From Adiantum capillus-veneris (taxonomy: Eukaryota; Streptophyta; Polypodiopsida; Polypodiales; Pteridaceae): a stretch of DNA of 64,000 bases. Below the pieces are notes generated by a model. That model did not search any database. It saw nothing but the letters and a program-made list of their open reading frames with translations, and was not told the origin of the DNA. Shown here piece after piece: positions 20,814 to 30,219 of this stretch. Position 1 is the stretch's first letter; every line of letters starts with the position of its first letter. Location: NCBI GenBank assembly GCA_014529385.2, contig CM043963.1, positions 78,294,912-78,358,911 on the forward strand, read 5' to 3'. The translations under genes were made by a program, and so were the position numbers.

Positions 20814-23800
20814 TTTTTTTTCCGAGAAAAAGATCCTTCTATTAGTTAATGAAGACTGCCCATAGGGCTACATCCACCTCTGCAAGAGAGGGCTACAACA
20901 AGCATGATGGGGAGACTCTCCCAATGAAAAAACAACATATATACAATGGGGCTAAATGGAGGAGGGAAAAGCCACACAGGTGGACAGTAGTGCCATCTGA
21001 GCACCCCCTGGACCATGGTGTAGAAAGGCCCAGGGCGCAAGAGTCGAAGGAAAGCCTCGCGGCGCTCCCGCATGCGGTCGGAGCTGCCCTGTAGTCCCTC
21101 AAGCTGTCCTCTGAGAGTATGGATCAGCTCCGGCCAAAAGTCACGAACAGTCTCTGCTGGTGGCACAGGGCGAGCCTCAAAGATGCGGAAACAACGGGCC
21201 CGCCAGATGAACCAGAGAGCTAGGCCGCTGATGAGCTCCCAACACTCATCTCTCTCACTGCACCACTCCTGTGGAGTAAGGTCTGTAGCAGGCTCGAGTG
21301 TAGGTCGCCCCCCCTGTATCACTATCATCCTGCTGGTGGAAGATAGCTCAAACTGAAGTGCCGGGCCCGTGAGGGTGGACCAAGCCGCTGTCGCCCAAGT
21401 GTACTGTCGAGCCGTGGAGAGGACAGGCATCAGCCGAAGAACTCGTAGCCACACCTGCTGGGCCAAGGGACAGTCCCAAAGACAGTGTCGCTGACTCTCC
21501 ACCAACTGGTCACAGGCTGTACATGCGGCTGAGAGACCACTATGCACAAGCCAGCTCCCTACTGCTGTGGCTCTGTGTGCAACCAACCACTGGAACAAAG
21601 TGACGCGCCTCGGCTGTCTGGAGTCCCACAGCCTCTGCCAAAAAGCTGCCAAGAACTCAACTGAGAGGCCCTCCTCCTGCCAATGACGTGCTGCAGCGGG
21701 GCGGGCCTCTCTCTGTGCTGCAAGTATATGACGTCCAAGCCGAACAGTGTACTGAAAGAAAGGGACTCTTGGGCGGTCTGCAGAAGAGAGGGGGTCCCTC
21801 CAAAGCCACTCACCAGGATCCCACTGTACTCGTGCCAGTGGACAACACTCCCAAGCCCATAGCCTCCAGTGTCCAGTCTCAAGAGCTGCTGGGTCAGGGT
21901 ATATGACGCAAGTCCTCCCACAGATACCCACAACTCGGATCCTCTGGAAACAGCACTCTGCTACCTGCGGGGCCTCTACTGCAACTCGCTGTAATCGTCC
22001 CCCACCCTGAAGCTCGAAGAACAGGGATGGGACAGTCTCTGAGCAAGCTCTGACTGAAATGAGAACCTCCAGTCGTGTGAAGGCTCCCATCCACCGGGGT
22101 GCTACTGGCTCGAGAGGCGTGAGCCACTCAGCTGGAACTGACTCTGAGATGTCCTGACACATGCTCTCAACCCCTCTCATGCCCTGTAGCTGGACAGCCT
22201 GCCCCTCCTCTGACAAACCTGTGAACTCTAGCCAGTCACCTAGAGAGCGCGCTAGACCTGCTGCCATGGGACCCCAAGAAACATGAGGCCTACTCCCAAC
22301 CAAGTGGCCTCTCTGAGTGCTGACCATGGGGTTCCAGACGAGGGGCTGCCGAAGGCGCTCCTCCATGCACGTCGGCTGTCTCTGCTCTAGGCCACGCCGT
22401 AATAGCTCCCAAGAACGAAGCAAACTCACAGCGAATCAGTCCTCCAGTCTCCTGCTCAAACCAACTCGGCGCAACTCTGTAAAGATCCATCTGGTCGAAG
22501 GTTGCCAAGGGCCTCCTGACTGAGGCACCCTGGCACGAAGCCTCTGCAGCAAGAACTCCTTCCAGGGCTCTGCTCTGTTGTGCTGGATCAATGATCCCAA
22601 GCCCTCCCTGAGAACAAGGAAGTGTGATGACCGACCAAGCCACCTTGGCTCGGGCAATCTGAGTGTCGCGACCTGACCAAAGGAAGTTCCTGATCAGCCT
22701 CTCTACCTGGCTGATGCAAGAACTCGAGAAGATCCAACAAGAAGTGATGTACCACATAGTCGCCAACAACACCTGGTTGGCAACTACTACTCTACTAGCC
22801 AGCGATAGTCGTGCTGAGCTCCAATGTAACAACTTTCTCCTGATGGATAGGAGAAGAGGAGCAATCTGCTGCTCGGGGGACAAATCCAAACCAACCTGAC
22901 AACCCAAGTACCGAACTGCAGTCCCTGGAGGAATCCACCTAAAACCCTCTCCTGGCATCCAATCTGGCACAGGAGCACTGCTAACCGAGAAAGCTACTGT
23001 CTTTCTCCAGTTGATCAGTGCGCCCGATGCACAGCAGAAGGTCGCCAAAGTCTGCTCACATCTGTGTAGATTGGCCTCCTGGCCCTCTAAGTACAAGGCT
23101 GAGTCGTCGGCAAACTCAGCATCCAGCAGCTCATCTCCCCGTATAGGTAGTGCAAGGCCCCTCAGACCAACCTGCTGAGACACCAAAAATCTACTCATCG
23201 CCTCCGCATAGAATAGAAAGAGAAAGGGGGCAAGAGGACAACCCTGTCTGACCGATCGTGTGAGCATGAAGCGCTCACCTCTACCTCCTGCCAAAAGCAC
23301 CTGACTGTGAGCCTGTCTGTACAAAGCTGACACCCCTCTGATCCAAGCATCTGAGAAGCCCATCCTGCGTAGAGTGCCCTCTAGAAAGTCCTAGTCAACT
23401 CTGTCGTATGCCTTCTCAAAATTGAGAAGAAGAATCACAAGGTCCTCCCCACGGAGCCGTGCCAAGGCAGAAGCCTCCCAGAAAGTGAAGATGTTGTCAA
23501 GGATACTGCGTTCCTTGACAAAACCTGTTTGAGTCCCATGTATAAGACTCTCCAAAAGTGGCTGAATCCTCAAACTCAGAGCCTTGGCAAGAATTTTGTA
23601 GGCTGAGTTGAGGATGGTGATGGGGCGCCACTGTCGAATCTCATTCAAGGAGCCACCCTCCTTCGGAATGAGGTAAATCAGGCCCTCACTCTTGCTATCC
23701 GGCATCACTCCTGTGTGCAAGATGTACTGAAAGGCACTACAAAGATCTGGGCCAAGCAGGTCCCAGTACTCCAAGAAGAAGCTGGGAGTCAGCCCATCCT

Positions 23801-24868
23801 CACCTGGACAACTACCACGAGGAAGGGCCCTAAGAGCCGTGTGCAGCTCCTCAAGATGAAGAGGTAGCTCTAGCCTCTGGCGCATCTCCTCAGTCACAAG
23901 GCAAGGCATCTGCGCCCAAACCTGCTCCCTGCATGCATCCTGTCTCTCTGACTGGGGCTCAGCCGACAGTAGCTCACGGTAAAAGTCAGTAGCAACTGCA
24001 CGCATATCCTCGGGCTCACAAACAACTGACCCATCGGGTCTCCTCAGCTGATTGACCTTGGCATGCGAGTGCCGAGGTCCCACTGTCTCAAAAAAAACAC
24101 CTGTCACTGTGTCACCCACCTGAGTCCACTGAGATGCCTGTCGGTGAAAGGCAAACTCATGGCGCCTCTCCTCTGTGCAAGCAAGCTCCTGTCGAGCGTG
24201 CTGTAACTGTTCCTCCAACCATGGACTGTCTGGATGCTACTCCTGCATCCTCTGTAGTGAAGCAATGCCTCGTCTGAGACGTTGCTCCTCCTCTCTCGTT
24301 GCAGCCCGTCGAGCCAAAGACTCCTGGAGAAAAAAGTGGCTAAGTTGAGCTAGGCCTAAGGCCACTCTGTCTGCAGGTAGAGCCTGGCTGTCCATGCCCT
24401 CTGTCCAGAGAGCCTCTACCCTCTCTCTGAGTGCTGAGTCCAACAAGACCCGCTGTGGGATGCGAAGCATCGTGCTCCCACTCCTCTGCCTATCTGCCAC
24501 TGTGAGGATCACTGGTGCATGGTCCAAGAAGGATGTCCCTGCCAGGATGCCCACTGATCCCCCCAAGTCACTGAAGTGGTCACTAGTGTAGAAGCGATCT
24601 ATCCGCGATAGATTCACTCCTCCCACTCTGCGGTCCGATCTAGAGAAGACAAGACTCTCTAGAGGCCTCACAAAGCCAGAATGCTGCCATGTATCCGAGA
24701 CCCTCAAAGTTATACACAACCTCTCCCAAGCTGCTAACTCGACTCCATGTACAGTAGCATGGCTGCCTCCGATCCTGTCAGAGGGGTCCTCCAACATGTT
24801 GAAGTCCCCTCCTACACACCAATGGTCAACCTATGGCAAAGACTCAACAATCTGTGACCAAAACTCTG
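20814..24868 (-). mobile_element. 5'-truncated LINE inserted in chromovirus C
   Basis: It is flanked by a perfect 17-base duplication, CAAATATGTCTAAACTT, at 20797-20813 and 24869-24885. The poly(A) tail appears as a T run at 20812-20821 on the plus strand, so the LINE reads on the minus strand. Its 5' end begins inside the endonuclease domain (CVGGDFNMLEDPSDRIGG), as expected of incomplete reverse transcription. Base composition is clearly more GC-rich than the host element. The frame has only a few lesions, so the insertion is fairly recent. Confidence 0.93.
20846..24868 (-). pseudogene. LINE ORF2: endonuclease C-terminal part, RT and zf-RVT region
   Basis: In order from 24868: endonuclease end (GGDFNMLEDP; SRIDRFYTSDHF; FLDHAPVIL), a linker, RT (LRALPRGSCPGEDGLTPSFF; LIYLIPKEGG; RQWRPITILNSAYKILAKAL; TGFVKERSILDNI; FEKAYDRVD; RQGCPLAPFLFLFYAEAM; AEFADDSALYLEG). 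The active site is FADD. Then comes a C-terminal zf-RVT-like segment (FQWLVAHRATAVGSW ... CTACDQLVESQRHCLWDCP). Lesions: a stop near 24237, TAG at about 23388-23390 (probably Trp), and a frameshift near 22300-22400. RT and finger resemble plant L1-type LINEs. Confidence 0.88.
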
Positions 24869-24885
24869 CAAATATGTCTAAACTT

Positions 24886-25884
24886 GATAAAGAACGCCAA
24901 GATTTTCTACACTCTCACGCCGATTGCTTCTCAGAAGGCCTGCCAGGTGAGTTACCACCTGCTCGTCCTGAAGATCATACCATTGATCTGATACCTGGAA
25001 GTACACCACCGAACTAGCCACCCTACCGTGTGAGTCGAGCACAGAATGAAGAGATTATGAACCAAGTGAAAGACCTCTTGGAAAAGGGTCTTGTCCAGCC
25101 TAGTACTTCACCGTATTGCTCTCCAGTGTTGTTGGTTTTGAAGAAAGACGGATCTTGGAGAATGTGCATTGATTATAGAGCTCTCAACAAAATCACCATC
25201 AAGAACAGATTTCCGATTCCTAGGATTGATGATATACTCGACAGGTTACAGGTATCCTCGTGCTTTAGAAGGATTGACTTGAAGAGTGGATATCATCAGA
25301 TCAGGATAGCGCCGGGAGACGTCTACAAGACAGCTTTTCGGACGACTTTTGGGTTATTTGAGTTTTTGGTGATGCCTTTTGGCTTAACCAATGCTTCTGC
25401 GACATTTAATCGGATGATAGACAGGATTTTTCGAGAGTACAGGCTATTTGTTGGCACTTTCTTTGACGACATCATTGTTTTCTCCAAGAATGAGGCAGAA
25501 CACAGAGATCATTTGCTTCAGGTCTTTCGGGCATTACGAGATCACAAGTTAGTGATTAATGCAAAGAAAAGTGAATTTTTCCTACCAGAGATACACTTTT
25601 TGGGACACATTGTGTCAGCAACAGGAGTGCAAATGGATCCGGCCAAGATAGAGACTATCCATGATTGGCCCGACTTGAGGAATGTCCATGAAGTTAGAAG
25701 CTTCTTGGGACTGTGTTCGTACCACATGCGGTTCATACGAAAGTTTGCAGAGGTTGCTTCCCCTTTGCATATCTTGACACAGAAAGGAGTACCTTTCTCG
25801 TGGGGACCCACAGAGGTGACTGCCTTTCAGACATTGAAAGAGAAATTGACTACAGGACCTATTTTGACTTTCCTGGACTTGTAG
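24886..25884 (+). pseudogene. Chromovirus C reverse transcriptase
   Basis: The open frame 25030-25884 carries the complete RT core: GSWRMCIDYRALNKITIKNR, SSCFRRIDLKSGYHQIRI, LVMPFGLTNASATFNRMID and active-site block FFDDIIVFS, with YHMRFIRKFAEVASPL in the thumb. Upstream, DHTIDLIPGSTPPN ends at TAG (25015-25017), where copy B reads CGG (Arg). A TAG at 25882-25884 separates it from RNase H. RT copies element RNA into DNA in virus-like particles. Confidence 0.88.
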
Positions 25885-26212
25885 AAGTCATTTGAAGTAT
25901 ATTGTGATGCTTGTGGTTGTAGTTTGGGTGCGGTCTTGATGCAAGAAGGCCATGTCATAGCTTACGAGAGCCGTTTGTTCTCTAGGCCGGAGATGACAGC
26001 ACAGATTTATGAGAAAGAGCTTTTGGCGGTTATCCATGCTCTTACTCAGTGGCGGTGTTTACCTACTCGGAGCGGATTTTACTATCTTTACAGACCATCA
26101 GAGTTTGCGCTACTTCTTGTCATAGAAGTAGCTTTCGGAAAAGCAGATGCGGTGGGCGAACATCTTGTCACAGTTCCACTTCTAGATTGTCCATGTGCAA
26201 AGATAGAAGAAT
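25885..26212 (+). pseudogene. Chromovirus C RNase H
   Basis: FEVYCDACGCSLGAVLMQEG, then YEKELLAVIHALTQWR, is the gypsy RNase H. After about 26050 the frame shifts, and the rest (GADFTIFTDHQSLRYFLS, MRWANILSQFHF) is read in another frame with three stops before NVVADALSRKPL. The catalytic Asp/Glu positions of the first half are kept. It removes the RNA strand during reverse transcription. Confidence 0.8.
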
Positions 26213-27721
26213 GTGGTGGCAGATGCTTTGTCTCGGAAACCGTTGGTTCTGGCTATTTCCGCGATACATCATAGGAGCTTTGAGGATATGGTCGATCAGT
26301 ATACCACAGATACAGATTTTGCAGATATTTTCACACGGATACGGGATGGGGAGATAGTAGCGGGATACTCCCTTCGGGAAGGCTACTTGATGAAAAATAC
26401 TATGTTGTGTGTTACACAACCGTTGAGGCAAAAGGTTATGACTGAATGCCACTGTCCACCTTTCACGGGTCACCGCGGCATTGCTACCACCATGAAAGGG
26501 GTAGAGAGATACTTCTTTTGGCCGAGACTCAAGAAGGATGTGGAAGAGTTTGTGCGCAGTTGCTTGGTATGCCAGAAGGTCAAGTTTGACAGACATGAGG
26601 CACAGGGATTTTTACAGCCTTTACCCATACCCACCAGCCCCTGGGAAAGTATAGCGATGGATTTCATTTTTGATCTCCCGAGAACACAGAGTGGTCACGA
26701 TGGTATTTGGACTGTTGTTGACAGATTTAGCAAACAGGCTCATTTCATTCCAGTGAAGAAAACAGTCAAGCCAGATCATTTAGCAAGACTGTTTGTGGCC
26801 CAGATTTTCAGATTACATGGCATGCCTGAGACGATTGTCTCTGACAGAGACCCCAGATTTACGAGTTTGTTTTGGAAGGCAATTTGGGAGAACATTGGCA
26901 CGCGGTTGCAGTTCTCGTCATTGTTCCACCCGTAGACTGCTGACGGGCAATCCGAGATTGCCAATTCAGTGATTCTAGATTTATTGAAGTCTTATATCTC
27001 AGATCAGAAGACTCAATGGGAAAGATATTTACCTTCGGTGGAATTTGCCTACAATAACACGATACACTCTTCGACGGGGAAGGCGCCATTTGAGATTGTT
27101 GAAGGTCCTGCGAAGGTTCCACCCTTCCTGAGCACGAAAGATAAGATTTTTGAAGCGGATGAATATACGCGAGACTTAGAAACGGCTTTTGCCAAGGTTC
27201 GCGAGACTTTGCAGAAGTCTCCAAAACGACAGAAAAAGGTAGCGGATCGCCATCGTCGCGACATGAAAGTGAAGGAGGATGATTGGGTGCTCTTACGTTT
27301 TGAGAAGGCATGCCTACGAAAGAAAAAGGGAAAGGAGAGGCTTTTCCCAAAGCTTAGTATGCGATACTACGGACCTTTCCAGATCACTGAAAAGATAAAT
27401 GATGTCTCCTTCCGACTGAAACTGCCTGATACTTGGAGGATTCACGATGCATTTCATGTGAGACTCTTGAAACCTTTTAAAGGTTATGTGCCTGATGATG
27501 GGGAGCCTGATGAGCAACACGAAGTGGAAGAAAACGAGGAGATCCTTGTTCCTGAACAGATTATGGCACATAAGGATACGAAGGAAGGTAAAGTCCGAAG
27601 GCGGTTCTTGGTTAAGTTTAAGAACTTTCCTGCATTTGATGTGAAGTGGATGGAGGAGGAGGACCTAGTAGATACTCCTCGGATTGTGAAACTTTACCTC
27701 GATGTTTTTGGTTTAACATAG
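26213..27721 (+). pseudogene. Chromovirus C integrase with C-terminal chromodomain
   Basis: It begins with VADALSRKPL. The zinc region is HCPPFTGHRG ... SCLVCQ, and the DDE core has AMDFIFDLP, IVSDRDPRFTS and DGQSEIANSV. One TAG at 26933-26935 stands where the family has Gln (HPQT), and the frame continues in register at 26936. The GPF-type segment MRYYGPFQITEKINDVSFRL follows. It ends in a chromodomain, ILVPEQIMAHKDTKEGKVRRRFLVKF then VKWMEEEDLVDTPRIV, whose family binds methylated histone H3 and steers integration to heterochromatin. Confidence 0.88.
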
Positions 27722-28213
27722 TTTACTCCAAATGGAACCCAAAATTCAGCTTGGCCGGAGATCTGGTGCAGTGGGATGCACAAGAGGGGAGTTACTCCGC
27801 TCCTTTGTCAACAAATGCCTCGATTTTGATACTAAAGTCACTGATGTCTCTTTGAGCTTCAGGGATACTGAGAGCGCTGACAGTATTCTACTGGATAACT
27901 TTATGAAATGGAATTCTTGATTATGATACTGATTTGTTCTTGACTTCTTTTAAGTGCAGGAACTGATAGACGAAACGACTGCAGCATTTTGGTTTGATTG
28001 ATCTGGAATAGACATGGTTGCAATAGGGGTTAGTCAATCGGACATCGATGAGGTCCCGATTGGATCTAGATGCGATTGCTAGCTACATTGCCGATAAATC
28101 ATGGTCTAAGATCCGAATGAATGTTGAATGTCATGTGATGCCCTGTGATGTCTAGTGATGTCCTGTGATGTGACTGTCGATTTGGCGTAATCGAGGGCGA
28201 TTACAATGCTTTC
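27722..28213 (+). other. Chromovirus C 3' untranslated region
   Basis: No gene. Short GTGATG-containing repeats (TGTGATGCCC, TAGTGATGTCC, TGTGATGTGAC) lie at about 28131-28172. A GATTTGGCGTAATCGAGGGCG segment just before the polypurine tract matches the inverted fragment at 10655-10690. Confidence 0.65.
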
Positions 28214-28251
28214 AAGAGGGGGGTATGTCACAGAGTGATGACGTGTCTGCC
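28214..28251 (+). promoter_or_regulatory. Polypurine tract and first 26 bases of the 3' LTR of element C
   Basis: AAGAGGGGGGTA at 28214-28225 is followed by TGTCACAGAGTGATGACGTG, an LTR start like those at 14931 and 18042. Similarity ends near 28251, where hAT-type coding sequence on the opposite strand begins. Confidence 0.85.
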
Positions 28252-29225
28252 GGTAGCCGGCTTCAAAAGCTCCTTTGTGCTAAATTGCGTGTACAAAGCC
28301 AGAATGGTGTGCTTCTTTGTGATGCTCACAATTTTATTATCCTCATCTAGCACAGTTGAAACCAAGGCAATTTCCCAATGTTGTCAAAAGAGAAAATCCA
28401 GGCAAGGGCATGTGCACCTAGTGAAGAAGAAGGAAGGCCAGTTGGCTTCAATAAGAGACCGTGGAAGAACACAATTGCAGCATTGTCCTGCACAACATTC
28501 GCAGGATCCATGTCCATTATTACATCTTTCAAAATGCCAAAAATATGCTCCCTTAATTGCCCACTCGTGTCAATTGACTTCAGAAAAACTGATTTGTGGA
28601 TAGAAGTAGCCATTAGATTTATAATAAGCCTTCACTTAGTCTCTGACCAACCATTGCATGCAATTGTACAAGTCTTGGTCCACACACTTGACCTCTTCTT
28701 ACAGCTCCTTTCCTTGCAATTGATTGTAAGTAGGAGGCTTAAAGCTTGCTTACTTTTCAACTGCCCTCACAAATTTGAATTCTTCCTTGCTTGCAAATTC
28801 CAAGATTGAGCCAAGCTCCCTTGAGTGCCATGCACTTGACTAGCTCTCAGCTTCTTTGATGAAGAGCCAGCTACATTCAAAGAAGATGAGAATCCACCTG
28901 TAGCATCATAACCTGTAGAGGTGTCTCCCCAATCCCCCAATCCTGCAACCTCAACATCAATTTCAACGCTTGGTGCTTTTGCTTGCAAGCCCACATGCAA
29001 TCTTTGCACTACATCGTTTACATCTTTTGGGGAACACTTGCATTTATCCACACCATATTTCCTCAATCCCAAAATATGTGCCCTGATATGTGCGGGACCC
29101 CCATCCCATTTAATATCACAGAACTTGGACTTTATCGTGCATGCGCCTTTTCCAAGCTTCTTGAGCACAATCACATAGTCCCACTCCTATGACATCTGCA
29201 GAAAACTATGGCTGCATCCATGGTT
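28252..29225 (-). pseudogene. hAT-type transposase remnant (BED zinc finger and DUF659)
   Basis: On the minus strand, YVIVLKKLGKGACTIK with KFCDIKWDGGPAHIRAHILG and VDKCKC (29060-29180) is a BED-type zinc finger with one Cys changed to Ser. After a Ser-rich linker and stops, NGWSETK near 28640-28660 leads into LINLMATSIHKSVFLKSIDT (DUF659), then PANVVQDNAAIVFF, SFDNIGKLPWFQL, and ITKKHTILALYTQF with KELLKPAT near 28255-28300. These blocks follow the usual order of plant hAT/DUF659 proteins. The dimerisation (hATC) end is missing: the sequence stops at the chromovirus LTR junction. Several stops and a frameshift make it a pseudogene. Confidence 0.75.
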
Positions 29226-29273
29226 TGTTGTTGAATTCTGATCGGACGCTCGGTAGAAGAAGAACCTACTAAT

Positions 29274-29285
29274 GCTCTAATCCCA
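29274..29285 (-). promoter_or_regulatory. Primer-binding-site-like sequence upstream of the hAT frame
   Basis: The minus strand reads TGGGATTAGAGC, two changes from the initiator tRNA-Met complement and one from the site in element B. It follows AGTTACA, the LTR-like end. The next bases, TTCTTCTTCTACCGAGCGTC, resemble the element A leader (TTCTTCTTCTACGGAGGATC). Confidence 0.6.
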
Positions 29286-29286
29286 C

Positions 29287-29650
29287 TGTAACTGGCAAGC
29301 CACTTGACAAGGCGGTAAGACAGACAACACCATGAGAAACTGAACTGAAAGCAACAAATACTTGAACTTGAAAGAGAACTGAACACTTGAGACAAGACAC
29401 AGTGGGGTGGAGTTCCCAACTTAGATGCACATGCTCCCAAGGTAGGCACTCCTCATGGTACTTTTTTTATTAGCTCTTGGAGTATATGATTGCCGGGAAG
29501 AACCAACTTTGCAAAGGCAGGAGTCCCAATGGCTCTCCCTAGGCACTAATTTATAGACCCTAGGCCTCAGATTTGCAAGGCGGCCTTGAAAAGCACCTGC
29601 CAACAAAAATTGACGCCCCAAAAGCTCTAAAAGTCAATGCTTTCAAGCAT
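29287..29650 (-). mobile_element. LTR-like promoter module upstream of the hAT pseudogene
   Basis: On the minus strand this stretch contains a TATA box (GGGTCTATAAATTAG near 29555-29570) and an AATAAAAAAAG motif near 29463-29475, and ends in CCAGTTACA before a primer-binding-like site. It looks like a single LTR. The 5' boundary is not certain and no second LTR was found. Confidence 0.5.
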
Positions 29651-30219
29651 GTTTGAATAGCACACAAGTGGAAGTAACACATCAGTAGAAGCAGGAATGT
29701 ATTTGCTAGATTCTTTCTTCTCATTGCTTTTGGTCGAAGCTCTGTTGAACCTTAAATAATTGTTAAAATATGAGTTTCATGTAAACTAGTACTTTTCTAG
29801 ATTGTGTCTAATGCTTGTAGGCCCTGATATTAAGGCCTCTTTTAGCTATTGTATATGTATCTCACTTGTGCGCTTGTCTTGCATCCTTGGGTGGTAACAT
29901 TGATGCCATTTCAATCTTTTTTTATTAGCCATTAACTGTATCTAGCCATATTTCTTGCACTCTGACACAGTTGTTTGTACTGATCCTAAGAACGTGTTTC
30001 GATCACACCTTTTGTTAACCTATTTGGGTATCCATACACTATTCATGCAAATAGGGCTCCAGGCATAGATTGTGTTTTTGTTTTGGGCCCTAATATGTAT
30101 AGATGGCAAGAGCAGTTTGTGTAGAAATGAACAGTTTGAAGTTTACTGTTTTTTTCTTTCTTATGTCAGCATGTATCCATTTTTTTGTCTAGTTGTTGAA
30201 AAAGCTGGCATTGGTACAG
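29651..30219 (+). other. Stretch upstream of the LIP2p exons with no visible exon
   Basis: AT-rich sequence with no transit-peptide-like frame ending at a splice donor. The end, a T-rich run followed by GGTACAG at 30213-30219, fits a splice acceptor for the first visible exon. This is probably the 3' end of an intron whose upstream exon lies elsewhere. Confidence 0.5.

Larger units (their letters stand above)
18042..28251 (+). mobile_element. Chromovirus element C (Ty3/gypsy), split by a LINE and 3'-truncated
   Basis: Order: LTR, initiator-Met primer site (18605-18616, TGGTATCAGAGC), gag-protease, RT, RNase H, integrase, chromodomain, polypurine tract, and the first 26 bases of a 3' LTR. The integrase followed by a chromodomain defines a chromovirus. 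Without the 4.07-kb LINE (including one copy of its target duplication) the element would be about 6.1 kb. The 3' LTR stops at about 28251, where a hAT-type sequence begins, so no target duplication can be checked. Confidence 0.9.

Noticed and set aside
21072-24591. Plus-strand frames opposite the LINE
   Set aside because: Shadows of the minus-strand ORF2, which has clear RT and endonuclease blocks.
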